From contig URLZ01000005.1 in NCBI GenBank assembly GCA_900548895.1, forward strand, positions 8,841 through 72,840: 64,000 nucleotides of DNA. Reading direction: 5' to 3'. A program made the translations under genes and the position numbers. Shown one piece after another: positions 16,539-24,728 of the stretch. Under the pieces are notes generated by a model, which saw nothing but the letters and a program-made list of their open reading frames with translations, had not been told where the DNA came from and searched no databases. This DNA comes from an uncultured Akkermansia sp. Its GTDB lineage: Bacteria; Verrucomicrobiota; Verrucomicrobiia; Verrucomicrobiales; Akkermansiaceae. How positions within the stretch are numbered: the first letter of the stretch is position 1; every line of letters begins with the position of its first letter.

Positions 16539-17543
16539 TCAGTGCAGCAGCGCATAGGCCTCGGGCGCGCAGCGCGCGCAGGCCTCCACCCAGTGCCCGG
16601 GCGAGGTCTCCACCAGCGGGGGGCGCTCCGTGAGCTCCGCCTCCGGCACGCCGACGCGCTGGCAGAAGCGGCAGCCGTGCACCCAGTCGCCCGGCGCGTA
16701 CACGCTGCCGGGAATCGAGGGCAGCAGCGTCTTGGGCGGCAGATCGAGTCGCGGCGTGGCGGCCAGCAGTGCTCGCGTGTAGGCGTGGAGCGGGGCCACG
16801 AACAGCTCATCGACATCCGCAGCCTCAACCACCCGCCCGGCGTACATCACCATCACGCGGTCGCAGTTCTGCGCAATCACTCCGAGGTCGTGCGTAATCA
16901 GCAGCGTGCCCGCATTGAGCTCCTCGCGCATCTCGCGAATCAGCGAGAGAATCTGAAGCTGCACCGTCACATCGAGCGCTGTCGTCGGCTCATCGGCGAT
17001 GATCAGATCGGGGCGGCAGGCCAGAGCCATGGCGATGACCACGCGCTGCCGCATCCCGCCCGAGAGAGAATGCGGGTACTCCGCAATGCGCTGCTCGGGG
17101 TCGGGCATGTGCACGAAATTGAGCAGGCGCAGCGCCTCCTTCCAGGCTGCGTCAGCCGACATGCCGCGGTGCAGCACCAGCGTCTCGGCAATCTGGTCGC
17201 CGATCGTCTGCACGGGGTTGAGCGCGTGCATCGGCTCCTGAAAGATGAAGCCCATGCGCCCGCCGCGCAGGCGCCGCAGCTCGCGCGCCGACATCCGCAG
17301 CACATCCTGCCCGGCAAAGAGCACCTCGCCGCCCTCAATGCGCCCCATCGGCCGCGGCAGCAGGCGCGCCAGACTCAGCGCCGTCACGCTCTTGCCGCAT
17401 CCGCTCTCGCCCACAATGCCGAGGCACTCGCCGCGGCGCAGCGAAAAACTCACATCGTCCACCACCACGTGGCGGGCGCCGTCTCCCTCAAATGACGAGC
17501 TGAGGTGGCGCACCTCCAGCAGAATCTCGCGTTGCTTGTTCAT
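16539..17543 (-). CDS. Peptide ABC transporter ATP-binding protein (OppD/DppD type)
   Basis: A 334-residue nucleotide-binding subunit. Walker A is GESGCGKS (about 43-50), the Q-loop is FIFQEPMHALNP, the signature is LSGGMRQRV, Walker B with catalytic Glu is LIIADEPTTALD, and the switch is ITHDLGV. The C-terminal extension carries PGSVYAPGDWVHGCRFCQRV followed by two more cysteines, the cysteine-rich tail typical of OppD/DppD proteins that can hold an iron-sulfur cluster. Its ATG overlaps the substrate-binding gene stop (ATGA). Only one ATPase gene is present, where related systems have two or a fused one (YejF), so it may act as a homodimer. Confidence 0.93.
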   Translation of the reverse strand: MNKQREILLEVRHLSSSFEGDGARHVVVDDVSFSLRRGECLGIVGESGCGKSVTALSLARLLPRPMGRIEGGEVLFAGQDVLRMSARELRRLRGGRMGFIFQEPMHALNPVQTIGDQIAETLVLHRGMSADAAWKEALRLLNFVHMPDPEQRIAEYPHSLSGGMRQRVVIAMALACRPDLIIADEPTTALDVTVQLQILSLIREMREELNAGTLLITHDLGVIAQNCDRVMVMYAGRVVEAADVDELFVAPLHAYTRALLAATPRLDLPPKTLLPSIPGSVYAPGDWVHGCRFCQRVGVPEAELTERPPLVETSPGHWVEACARCAPEAYALLH

Positions 17544-19900
17544 GGCTCGGTCTCCTCGCTGCCCCGGGGCAGCGCAATATCATAAAACACCTCGGGGAAA
17601 GACTCTCCGGCAGCGCGGGCCCGCAGCGTCTCCTCGCGTCGCTGCTCATCAATCCAGTAGAGATGACTGTCGAGCGGATCGTAGTAGCGCGGAGGGCAGA
17701 AGCGGCAGTTCGGCTCATCGGGCCAGCACACCCAGCGCCATTGAGCGAAGCGCGCGAAACTGCTGTACCAGCCCGGCACCCAGCTGTAGGTGCCGGCAAT
17801 CAGGCGCTGCACGCGGTGGTGCGCCGCAATCGCCTCGTGCTCCGTGCGCGCCTTGAAAGTGTCCAGAATAGCGCTGTCCAGCGCGGGCGAGCTCGTCGCC
17901 GTGATGTTTGCCGTGCCGCGCACCACCGAACCGTCGGGCCCGTAGGCGTAGGCGGAGAAAAAGAAGGGAGCCGGGTTGGGCAGCGGGGGCGAGAAATTCC
18001 AGGAGAAGAGCGAAGCCTGCACCTGCTTGTTCATGACCTTCGTGTAGAAGACCGTGTCATCGAGCGTCTCAAACTTCAGCTCCAGCCCGCAGCGCGCTGC
18101 CTCCTCCCGCAGCAGACTCATGCAGGTGGAGAAGAGAGGATCCACGCGCGAGCTGATGACCAGCTGCAGGCGCTCGCCCTGATCGTTGTACAGAATGCCG
18201 TCCGCACCCTCGTGCACATAACCAGCCTTCGCAAAGCAGGCGCGCGCCTCTTCGGGAGAGTAGGGCAGCGCCTCAATCGACTCATCCGTGTAGGGGCCGA
18301 AGCCCGCAAAAAACGAACCCGAGCGGCTGTAATCGCCGCGAAACACCGTCTCGATCACCTCCTGAATATTCAGCGCATACTGCACCCCCTTGCGCAGCTC
18401 GCGCGAACGAAGGCGCGGGTGCGAGCCGTTCAGGTAGATGCCCAGACAGTTGCGCGGCCAGATGTTGTTGAAATGCACGCGTTGAATGTAGCCGCGGTGC
18501 ACGGGCTCAATCTCCAGCCCCTCATACCAGACATCCGGCTCGCGCACCTGACAGACATCCAGCTCGCCGATGCGGAAGAGCTCGCGCAGCTTCGAGGGCT
18601 CCACGATGAAGGAGTAGACAATGTGATCCACATTGCAGCTGTAGCGCGTGTAGCGCCGCTCCGCCGCCCACCAGTCGCGCACGCGCTCCAGAACAATCTG
18701 GCGCCCCATCACCAGCCCCTCGGGCTCGACCCGGTAGCCCCCCGTCGTCGGCATCGGGCGCCACTGGTAGCGCGTCGGGTAATCCGGGCCGAACTCCGCG
18801 AAAAACGACGTGCAGCAGGCCGGCACCGCCGCGTAATAGGGCGCCAGAGGGCGCGCGGAAGCCAGCGTCACTGCCAGAACGTGATCGCCGTACACCGCAA
18901 TGCGGGCAAAGCTCGAGAGGTAAAAGTCGCGGTAAAAGGGCTCCATGCTGAACTCCGACGTGCGCACGTAGAGCGACGTGATGAAATCGCGCGTCGTCAG
19001 CGGCGAGCCGTTGGAGAAGCGCGCCTCCTCATCGATGTGAAAATACACCGTGCGGCCATCGGGCGACACCGCCCAGCGATCCGCCGTCCCGGGAATCAGG
19101 TGCCCCGTCGCGGGATGCAGGCGCACCAGCGGAATATCGAGGTCATCGCAGATGTAGCGGCGCGTCGTGTTGTTGCTGTTGGGGCCGAAGGCGCGCAGCG
19201 TCGTCGGGAACGAGCGCTGAATCGCCAGACGCATCACCCCACCCTTGCGAGCCTTCGGGCTGCCGAGCTCCGGTTCCCCCGCGCCGTCCTGCCAGACGAG
19301 AGACTTCGGCAGCTGCTTCTCGGGATAAAAGACCAGATAATCGCCCATCTTGCGCCGCTGCTCCAGCTCGCGCAGCTCCTCGCGCAACTGCCGGGCCTGC
19401 ACCGCCGCGTGCCGCCGCTTCGCCTCCGGCGCCGGGCAGAGCAGCGGCTCAAGCTTCATCATCGCCAGCTGCATCCAGCGCTTTTCGGAAGCCCTGCGCA
19501 GAAAATCAGACGCTCGGGCATTCCAGCGCTGCACGAAGCCGCGAAAGCCCGGCGGCATCTGCCAAGTCAGAGCGTAATAGGGCACGCCGTCCTCCTCCGT
19601 AAAGCCGCGCTCCATCGAATCCTCCGGCGGCGCCTGCCACGTCACCCCCTCGGCGCGGGGCTCCCCGTCGCAGGACGCCAGCAGCAGGCAGAACGGCAGC
19701 AGACACAGCAGCAACCACAGCCGCCGCCATGGATGCAGCCACAGCCGCTGCCCCCACAGCCGCCGCTCCGCCGCACCCTCGTGCCCGCGAGGCGCCCCCC
19801 ACCCGGGCACGCCGCTGCGGGCCGACAGCGCCGCTGCACCGCTCTGAACAGAGCAGCGCCGCCGGTGACAAACAGGCATCATCGCAGCAGCATTCATCAT
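17540..19900 (-). CDS. Peptide ABC transporter substrate-binding lipoprotein (YejA/SBP_bac_5 type)
   Basis: The lipobox LLLASC puts the lipidated cysteine at about residue 77 of the longest frame. The n-region is then unusually long and Arg-rich, so the true start may be an internal GTG or TTG rather than the ATG at 19900. About 140 residues after the anchor include a helical, charged segment. The periplasmic binding fold begins around KGGVMRLAIQRSFPTTL and shows family-5 features (TADRWAVSPDGRTVYFHI, RFSNGSPLTTRDF). It should capture peptides for the adjacent permeases. It overlaps both neighbours by four bases (ATGA), which implies tight translational coupling. Confidence 0.88.
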   Translation of the reverse strand: MMNAAAMMPVCHRRRCSVQSGAAALSARSGVPGWGAPRGHEGAAERRLWGQRLWLHPWRRLWLLLCLLPFCLLLASCDGEPRAEGVTWQAPPEDSMERGFTEEDGVPYYALTWQMPPGFRGFVQRWNARASDFLRRASEKRWMQLAMMKLEPLLCPAPEAKRRHAAVQARQLREELRELEQRRKMGDYLVFYPEKQLPKSLVWQDGAGEPELGSPKARKGGVMRLAIQRSFPTTLRAFGPNSNNTTRRYICDDLDIPLVRLHPATGHLIPGTADRWAVSPDGRTVYFHIDEEARFSNGSPLTTRDFITSLYVRTSEFSMEPFYRDFYLSSFARIAVYGDHVLAVTLASARPLAPYYAAVPACCTSFFAEFGPDYPTRYQWRPMPTTGGYRVEPEGLVMGRQIVLERVRDWWAAERRYTRYSCNVDHIVYSFIVEPSKLRELFRIGELDVCQVREPDVWYEGLEIEPVHRGYIQRVHFNNIWPRNCLGIYLNGSHPRLRSRELRKGVQYALNIQEVIETVFRGDYSRSGSFFAGFGPYTDESIEALPYSPEEARACFAKAGYVHEGADGILYNDQGERLQLVISSRVDPLFSTCMSLLREEAARCGLELKFETLDDTVFYTKVMNKQVQASLFSWNFSPPLPNPAPFFFSAYAYGPDGSVVRGTANITATSSPALDSAILDTFKARTEHEAIAAHHRVQRLIAGTYSWVPGWYSSFARFAQWRWVCWPDEPNCRFCPPRYYDPLDSHLYWIDEQRREETLRARAAGESFPEVFYDIALPRGSEETEP

Positions 19901-21531
19901 TCGTAATAAGTGTAGCGGCGGGGATCGTAGGCCTCGCGGATCGCCTCCCCGATGAAGGTTACCAGCAGCAGCGCCAGCACCAGCGCCCCGAAGGCGCAGG
20001 AGACCAGCCAGGGGGAGGACAGGCGCGCGAGACCCTCATTGAGCAGGCGCCCCCAGCTCGCATAGGTGTCCGGCACCCCGAAGCCGAGGTAATCCAGCGA
20101 AGCCAGCGACAGAATCACCCCCGCCACGCTGAAGGGCACCAGCGTCACGATAATACTCGTCAGATTCGGCAGGATGTGGCGGTGCAGAATGTGCAGAGGG
20201 CCCGCCCCCATCACGCGCGCCGCCGCCACGTACTCGCGCGTCTTCTCGCGCAGCGTCGCTGCACGGATCAGGTAGGACATGTGCATCCATCCCAGCAGCG
20301 AGAGCAGCGAGAGCATGAGGAAAGTGCCCCGCCAAGCCAGCGGCACCAGATCCGAGACCACCATCACCACGAAGAGGAAGGGAAGCTGGCAGAGCAGCTC
20401 AATCACGCGCTGCGAGAGCAAATCAAACTTGCCGCCGATATAGCCCATGAGCATCCCCATCGTCAACCCGATCGCATAGGTCACCGGCAGATAAAAGAGC
20501 GCCGCCTTGATGTTGACCTGAAGACCGCCGTAGAGATACGCCAGCATATCGGCCCCCTGCGAAGTCGTCCCGAGCAGGTGCCCGCCCGTCAGCGGCGGAG
20601 CCGGGTGATAATACACCCGCACGGGCGCTCGGCGCTCCGCCTCGCGCAGAAACTCGCGGCGCGAGCCCTCGCCCACGTAGCGCTCATCCAGCAGACGGCC
20701 CTGCTCATAGTGGGCGCTGTACACCTCGCGGCGATCCGCGCTCCAGCCCTGAGCCAGCCCGTCGGGCAGGCCGCGGCGGTAGCGCATCCGCAGGCAGGGC
20801 TGGCCGTGCTCATCGAGGCGGCAGACCTGGCCGTCCACCGGCTTGCCCTCCGCATCGCAGAGGCGGCCGCCGTGCATCTCCAGCTCCTCCACCGGGAAGG
20901 GAACGGCATCCATCGTCGGGTCATACGGCACCGGCGGCATGATCACGCAGGAGGGCATCCCGTGCTCGCCCTCGTGCTCCGCCAGCTTGCGGTACGGCGC
21001 CTCGGCATGCGCCTCCTCCCCCTTCAGCCCGAAGACCTCGCCGGGAATCACCGCTCGCGTGAAGGCCGGAAAATACCAGTGCCCCTCGTAGCTGACGAAC
21101 AGAGCCCTCTTGCCCACCACGCACTGATCGAGCCCCGCGAGCACAAGCAGCCCCAGCAGCACCAGCAGAGACCAGTAGCCGCGGCGGAAACTGCGGAAGC
21201 GCGCCAGGCGGCGGCGATACTCCGGCGGCAGGCGCAGACTGTGCTGCGAGCGCAGCAGCAGATAGATCCCCGCCCCGGCCGGCAGCAGCATCGCCAGCCA
21301 GCCGAACCAGTGAATCACCCCCTCCTCGGGAGAAGCCAGCCAGGCCAGCTGCGGGCAGCTCTGCGCCGACACACCCAGAAAGGGCAGCTCGCGGCTCACC
21401 GTAAAGGGCCAGGACAGCGTCGGCAGCAGCCAGCCGCACAGCTCCGCCAAGCAGCCCAGCAGTGCGGCGAGCAGCAGGAGCAGGGCGATGAGATTTTTCT
21501 TCGTCAGCAGTTTGGCTGTGGCGGGGGACAT
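19897..21531 (-). CDS. Peptide ABC transporter permease, YejE-like with MORN-like insert
   Basis: A 544-residue permease, against about 340 for E. coli YejE. YejE hallmarks are VSYEGHWYFPAF, the block before LLGTTSQGADMLAYLYGG, and the ATPase-contact EAA loop EYVAAARVMGAGPLHILHRHILPN. The core transmembrane helices run from about 340 to 530. Extra material includes two or three N-terminal helices (10-130) and a soluble segment at about 218-290 with MORN-like patterning (RLCDAEGKPVDGQV, YRRGLPDGLAQG, HYEQGRLLDERYVGEG). That segment should lie outside the membrane and may contact the binding protein. Its stop overlaps the next gene's start. Confidence 0.9.
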   Translation of the reverse strand: MSPATAKLLTKKNLIALLLLLAALLGCLAELCGWLLPTLSWPFTVSRELPFLGVSAQSCPQLAWLASPEEGVIHWFGWLAMLLPAGAGIYLLLRSQHSLRLPPEYRRRLARFRSFRRGYWSLLVLLGLLVLAGLDQCVVGKRALFVSYEGHWYFPAFTRAVIPGEVFGLKGEEAHAEAPYRKLAEHEGEHGMPSCVIMPPVPYDPTMDAVPFPVEELEMHGGRLCDAEGKPVDGQVCRLDEHGQPCLRMRYRRGLPDGLAQGWSADRREVYSAHYEQGRLLDERYVGEGSRREFLREAERRAPVRVYYHPAPPLTGGHLLGTTSQGADMLAYLYGGLQVNIKAALFYLPVTYAIGLTMGMLMGYIGGKFDLLSQRVIELLCQLPFLFVVMVVSDLVPLAWRGTFLMLSLLSLLGWMHMSYLIRAATLREKTREYVAAARVMGAGPLHILHRHILPNLTSIIVTLVPFSVAGVILSLASLDYLGFGVPDTYASWGRLLNEGLARLSSPWLVSCAFGALVLALLLVTFIGEAIREAYDPRRYTYYE

Positions 21532-21698
21532 GAAGCGCGGGAAAATCGTTCTCGGAGGGGGAAGAGACGGAGCCGGTCAGGCCGTGATCGGTGCGGGGAA
21601 GGGGGTGCGGATGAATCGGAGGTGATGAGGCGGAGGTGAAGGCAGGGCGGAGGGCGCGAGCGTCAGGCGAGGCGTGGGGAGGGAGCCGTGTAGCCGAA

Positions 21699-23036
21699 TC
21701 AATCGTAGCGAATGCGCGGGTCGAGGCAGGCCACGAGAATATCGGAGAGCAGATTGCCGACGATGATCAGCAGCGAGCTGAGCAGCAGCGTCCCCATGAT
21801 CAGCGAATAATCCTTGTCCATGAGCGCCTGATAGCTCAGCAGCCCGAAGCCCGGGATATCGAACACCCGCTCGATGAGCACCGAGCCGCCCACCATCGTG
21901 CAGAGCACCGTGCCGAGCGTCGAGGCAATGGGGATGAAGGCATTGCGGAAGGCGTGGCGCACCACCGCACGGCGAAAGGACACCCCCTTGGAGACCGCCG
22001 TGCGCACATAGTCCGCCGAGATCTGCTCCATGAGACTGTTTTTCATCATCATCGTCGTCATGGCGAAGGCCGAGACCACGTAGCAAAGCAGCGGCAGCAC
22101 CGTGTGAGAGGCCAGATCGCTGACCTGCTCCGCCAGCCCCATGCGGGCAAAATCCGGGCTCGTCAGACCGTAGAGCGGGAACCACTCCAGGCGCGCCCCG
22201 AGATACACCAGCATCAGAGCCCCCAGAGCGAAGCCCGGCACCGCATAGCCCACGAAAATCAGCACGCTCGTCAGCGCGTCGATCACCCGCTTGTGCGTCA
22301 GCGCCTTGAGCATCCCCAGCGGCACGCTCACCGCATAGGTGATGAGCGCGGCGAGCACCCCGAGGTACACCGACACCGGCAGGCGCCGCGCCATCATGCT
22401 CACCACCGACTCATTGTATTTGTACGAGCGCCCCAGATTGCCCTGCAAGAGCCCGTCAAAGGATTCGCGGTAGGCCACGGCGCGCCAGTGGCGGCACTCC
22501 GGGCTCTGCGCGCGCGACGCGATGAGCGCCTCATCCTCCTCACGGCCGTTGCGGCGCGCCCACTGGCGCGCGCGATCCTCGGGCGACTCCGCGACGAAAA
22601 CCCAGCCCTCCTCCTGCAACCAGGCATCCTCCGGCAGCACCAGCTCCGAACCTCGGCGCGACACCCGCACCTGCGTCGCCTCCCCCGAGCTGCGCCGCAG
22701 CGTCAGCGCCGCCGAGCTTCCCTCGGCATCGGGCAGCTCGGCGCGCGCCACGGCAATGTGCCGCGGCAGCAGCCCCAGCCATTGAAGGTAAGCCCGCCAC
22801 ATCGGCTCGCGGAGATTGAACAAATCCTCCAAGCGCTCCATGTCCTCCTCGGAAAGAGAAGAGGCCTGCGGCGTTGCCCCCGCCTTCTCGCCCGCGAGCG
22901 CCCCCATCGCCTGCTCCTGCAGCATGCGCTCCACCGGTCCGCCCGGCACCATGCGCGAGAGGCAGAAAACGACAAAGGTGATTCCCAGCAGCGTGACGGG
23001 AATCAGCATCAGACGTCTGAGCAGATAGCGGCGCAT
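21699..23036 (-). CDS. Peptide ABC transporter permease, YejB-like
   Basis: A 445-residue OppB/DppB-type permease and first gene of the importer operon. It opens with the typical MRRYLLRRLMLIPVTLLGITFVVFCL helix and MVPGGPVE. An extracytoplasmic segment of about 200 residues follows, longer than usual, and then the remaining core helices (about 225-435). The ATPase-contact loop is DYVRTAVSKGVSFRRAVVRHAFRN. It pairs with the YejE-like gene, 167 bases downstream. The promoter at 23049-23077 predicts a leader of about six bases, so the mRNA is nearly leaderless. Confidence 0.92.
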   Translation of the reverse strand: MRRYLLRRLMLIPVTLLGITFVVFCLSRMVPGGPVERMLQEQAMGALAGEKAGATPQASSLSEEDMERLEDLFNLREPMWRAYLQWLGLLPRHIAVARAELPDAEGSSAALTLRRSSGEATQVRVSRRGSELVLPEDAWLQEEGWVFVAESPEDRARQWARRNGREEDEALIASRAQSPECRHWRAVAYRESFDGLLQGNLGRSYKYNESVVSMMARRLPVSVYLGVLAALITYAVSVPLGMLKALTHKRVIDALTSVLIFVGYAVPGFALGALMLVYLGARLEWFPLYGLTSPDFARMGLAEQVSDLASHTVLPLLCYVVSAFAMTTMMMKNSLMEQISADYVRTAVSKGVSFRRAVVRHAFRNAFIPIASTLGTVLCTMVGGSVLIERVFDIPGFGLLSYQALMDKDYSLIMGTLLLSSLLIIVGNLLSDILVACLDPRIRYD

Positions 23037-23048
23037 TCTTCCGACGCT

Positions 23049-23077
23049 ATTCTACCCCCTTCCGGAGGCCATAGCAA
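23049..23077 (-). promoter_or_regulatory. Promoter of the peptide importer operon
   Basis: Minus strand: TTGCTA (23072-23077), 17-base spacer, TAGAAT (23049-23054). The predicted start near 23042 is six bases before the ATG. Confidence 0.7.
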
Positions 23078-23254
23078 GCACGAGTTGCAGCCGAGCCGCA
23101 TTCCGCAGCCCCATTCTGCCGCAACATCCCGGCCGCCCTCCCCTCCGTTCCCGCGGAGCCCCTCCCTCGGGCCTCCTTGACTTCCCCCATCAGAACGGGG
23201 CGCATCGGTCGGCCATGCGCGGGGCCGAAAGGCGGGGAGGTCGGCGCGGAGGGC

Positions 23255-23288
23255 AAAAAAACCGGGCGGTTCGTTGAGAACCGCCCGG
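23255..23288 (-). terminator. Terminator of rpsO
   Basis: An 11-base perfect stem (23262-23272 with 23278-23288) with a 5-base loop is followed on the minus strand by seven T residues. This is the best classical intrinsic terminator in the window. Confidence 0.92.
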
Positions 23289-23300
23289 CAGCAAAAACGA

Positions 23301-23552
23301 TCAGTGACGCAGCGAGAGGCGCACCAGCAGATCCTGATAGAGGGCAGGATCCGTCCGCTTGGCATAATCGAGCAGCTTGCGGCGCTTGGCGACCATCATG
23401 AGCAGACCGCGGCGCGAAGCATGATCATGCTTGTTGTCGGCGAGGTGCTGCGTGAGGTGCGCGATGCGCTTGGTAAGCGACGCGACCTGGAAGCCCGTGG
23501 AGCCGGTGTCTTTCTCGTTAATCTTGAAGTCGTTGACGTTGATTTCGCTCAT
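23301..23552 (-). CDS. rpsO: 30S ribosomal protein S15
   Basis: An 83-residue protein matching S15, which binds the central domain of 16S rRNA and is a primary assembly protein. Visible blocks are DTGSTGFQVASLTKRIAHLTQHL, the conserved HDHASRRGLLMMVAKRRKLLDYA and the C-terminal YQDLLVRLSLRH. The start MSEINVND is set by the normal length. The gene stands alone with its own promoter, a leader of about 59 bases (room for autoregulatory structure, as known for S15 in other bacteria) and a strong terminator. Confidence 0.97.
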   Translation of the reverse strand: MSEINVNDFKINEKDTGSTGFQVASLTKRIAHLTQHLADNKHDHASRRGLLMMVAKRRKLLDYAKRTDPALYQDLLVRLSLRH

Positions 23553-23617
23553 TGTTTTGTATCTTGTTTGATGGTTGATTTTCGTGGCTGCGGCAAATCG
23601 ACCTACAAGGTGAGGGC

Positions 23618-23645
23618 ATGATATCACGAATCCGCCGCGATGCAA
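23618..23645 (-). promoter_or_regulatory. Promoter of rpsO
   Basis: Minus strand: TTGCAT (23640-23645), 16-base spacer, TATCAT (23618-23623). Confidence 0.75.
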
Positions 23646-23735
23646 GACTAAATTCAGTCGCGAGAAACAAAAAAACGGGAGAGCCGGAGTCTCGGCCGCA
23701 GCGGCGCGGACGCGGGAGGAGAACACATTTTATCC

Positions 23736-23763
23736 TTGCCAGCTGCAAGCACCATGGTAGAAT
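23736..23763 (+). promoter_or_regulatory. Promoter of the NfeD/flotillin pair
   Basis: TTGCCA (23736-23741), 16-base spacer, TAGAAT (23758-23763). The predicted start near 23770 leaves about nine bases before the ATG at 23779. It is divergent from the rpsO promoter. Confidence 0.7.
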
Positions 23764-23778
23764 AACGCAGAGAGACCC

Positions 23779-24441
23779 ATGGAAGTCATCACCCAAATCT
23801 TCGGCTGGCTGAACACCGCTGCCCGCGCCCTGAACCTCGTTCCGAGTCTGGATTCCGCCGCCGGCATCTTCTGCATCCTCGTCTGGATCAGCACCCTGCT
23901 CGCCCTCGGACTCTTCGTGCTCTCCTTCTTTGCCGACCTCGGCGGCGGCGATGCCGACGTCAGCGGCGACCTCGACGGCGACACCGGGCACTTCTCCGTG
24001 CGCACCATCATCGGCTTCATGCTCGGCTTCAGCTGGGGCGGCTTCGTCTGCATTCAGTCCGGCATGAGCACGGCCGGTTCCGTCGGCGTCGGCGTCCTCG
24101 TCGGCCTCTTCATGTTCCTGCTCATCGCCCAGCTGATGCGCTTCATCTACGGGCTGCGCTCCGACGGATCGCTCGACTACAAAACCCTCGTCGGCATGAA
24201 GGGCACCGTCTACGTCACCATCCCGCCGCACGGCGAGCCCGGCGGGCAGGTGCAGGTGGCCCACCCCAGCCAGCTCGTCACCATGCAGGCCATCCAGTAC
24301 GGCGACCACCCCCTGCCCGCGCAGACGCGCATCATCGTCACCGAGGCCAACACCCTCCAGCTCGTCGTGCGCTCACTTGACGAACCCGCCCCCGGCCCGG
24401 AGGCTCAGAGCGGCGATGCCGCCCCCTCGCCCGACCGATGA
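23779..24441 (+). CDS. NfeD/YqiJ-like membrane protein
   Basis: A 220-residue protein with three or four hydrophobic helices (about 25-55, 75-95, 100-125), an acidic Gly/Asp loop (GGGDADVSGDLDGDTG), and a C-terminal soluble part from about 140. That part is a likely OB-fold (LVGMKGTVYVTIPP through RIIVTEANTLQLVVR), the architecture of NfeD-type partners of flotillins. The flotillin-like gene follows in the same direction, a pairing known from E. coli yqiJK and many other bacteria. Together they probably organise membrane microdomains. No ClpP-like protease domain is present, so this is the short NfeD class. Confidence 0.85.
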   Translation: MEVITQIFGWLNTAARALNLVPSLDSAAGIFCILVWISTLLALGLFVLSFFADLGGGDADVSGDLDGDTGHFSVRTIIGFMLGFSWGGFVCIQSGMSTAGSVGVGVLVGLFMFLLIAQLMRFIYGLRSDGSLDYKTLVGMKGTVYVTIPPHGEPGGQVQVAHPSQLVTMQAIQYGDHPLPAQTRIIVTEANTLQLVVRSLDEPAPGPEAQSGDAAPSPDR

Positions 24442-24593
24442 GGTGCCGGCCCCCCCCTGCGACCGCCAGCTCGCAGGGAGCGAGCCTCACCCGCTCTCCT
24501 CCCCTTTCTCCGCCTCTTCCGCATCAACAGCCCCTCTCTCACGGCCTCACCACATACGCTCTCTCTCCTCAACATCTCCAAACACAACACCCC

Positions 24594-24619
24594 AACCCGA
24601 TACCTCAACCCGATACCTC
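24594..24619. repeat. Two tandem 13-base units in the nfeD-flotillin spacer
   Basis: Two exact copies of aacccgatacctc, then a degenerate third, lie in the 287-base, C/A-rich spacer (24442-24728). The rest of the spacer is pyrimidine-rich up to the flotillin ATG. I see no promoter or terminator in it. Confidence 0.8.
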
Positions 24620-24728
24620 AACCAGATCCCCACGCCCAGTCCCATATCCGCACTCAAGACCTTTCCAGACCCCTGATAGCTCTCCCCATCCCCCCCAAAG
24701 AAACTCTCCCCTAAAAAAACTCCCCTCT

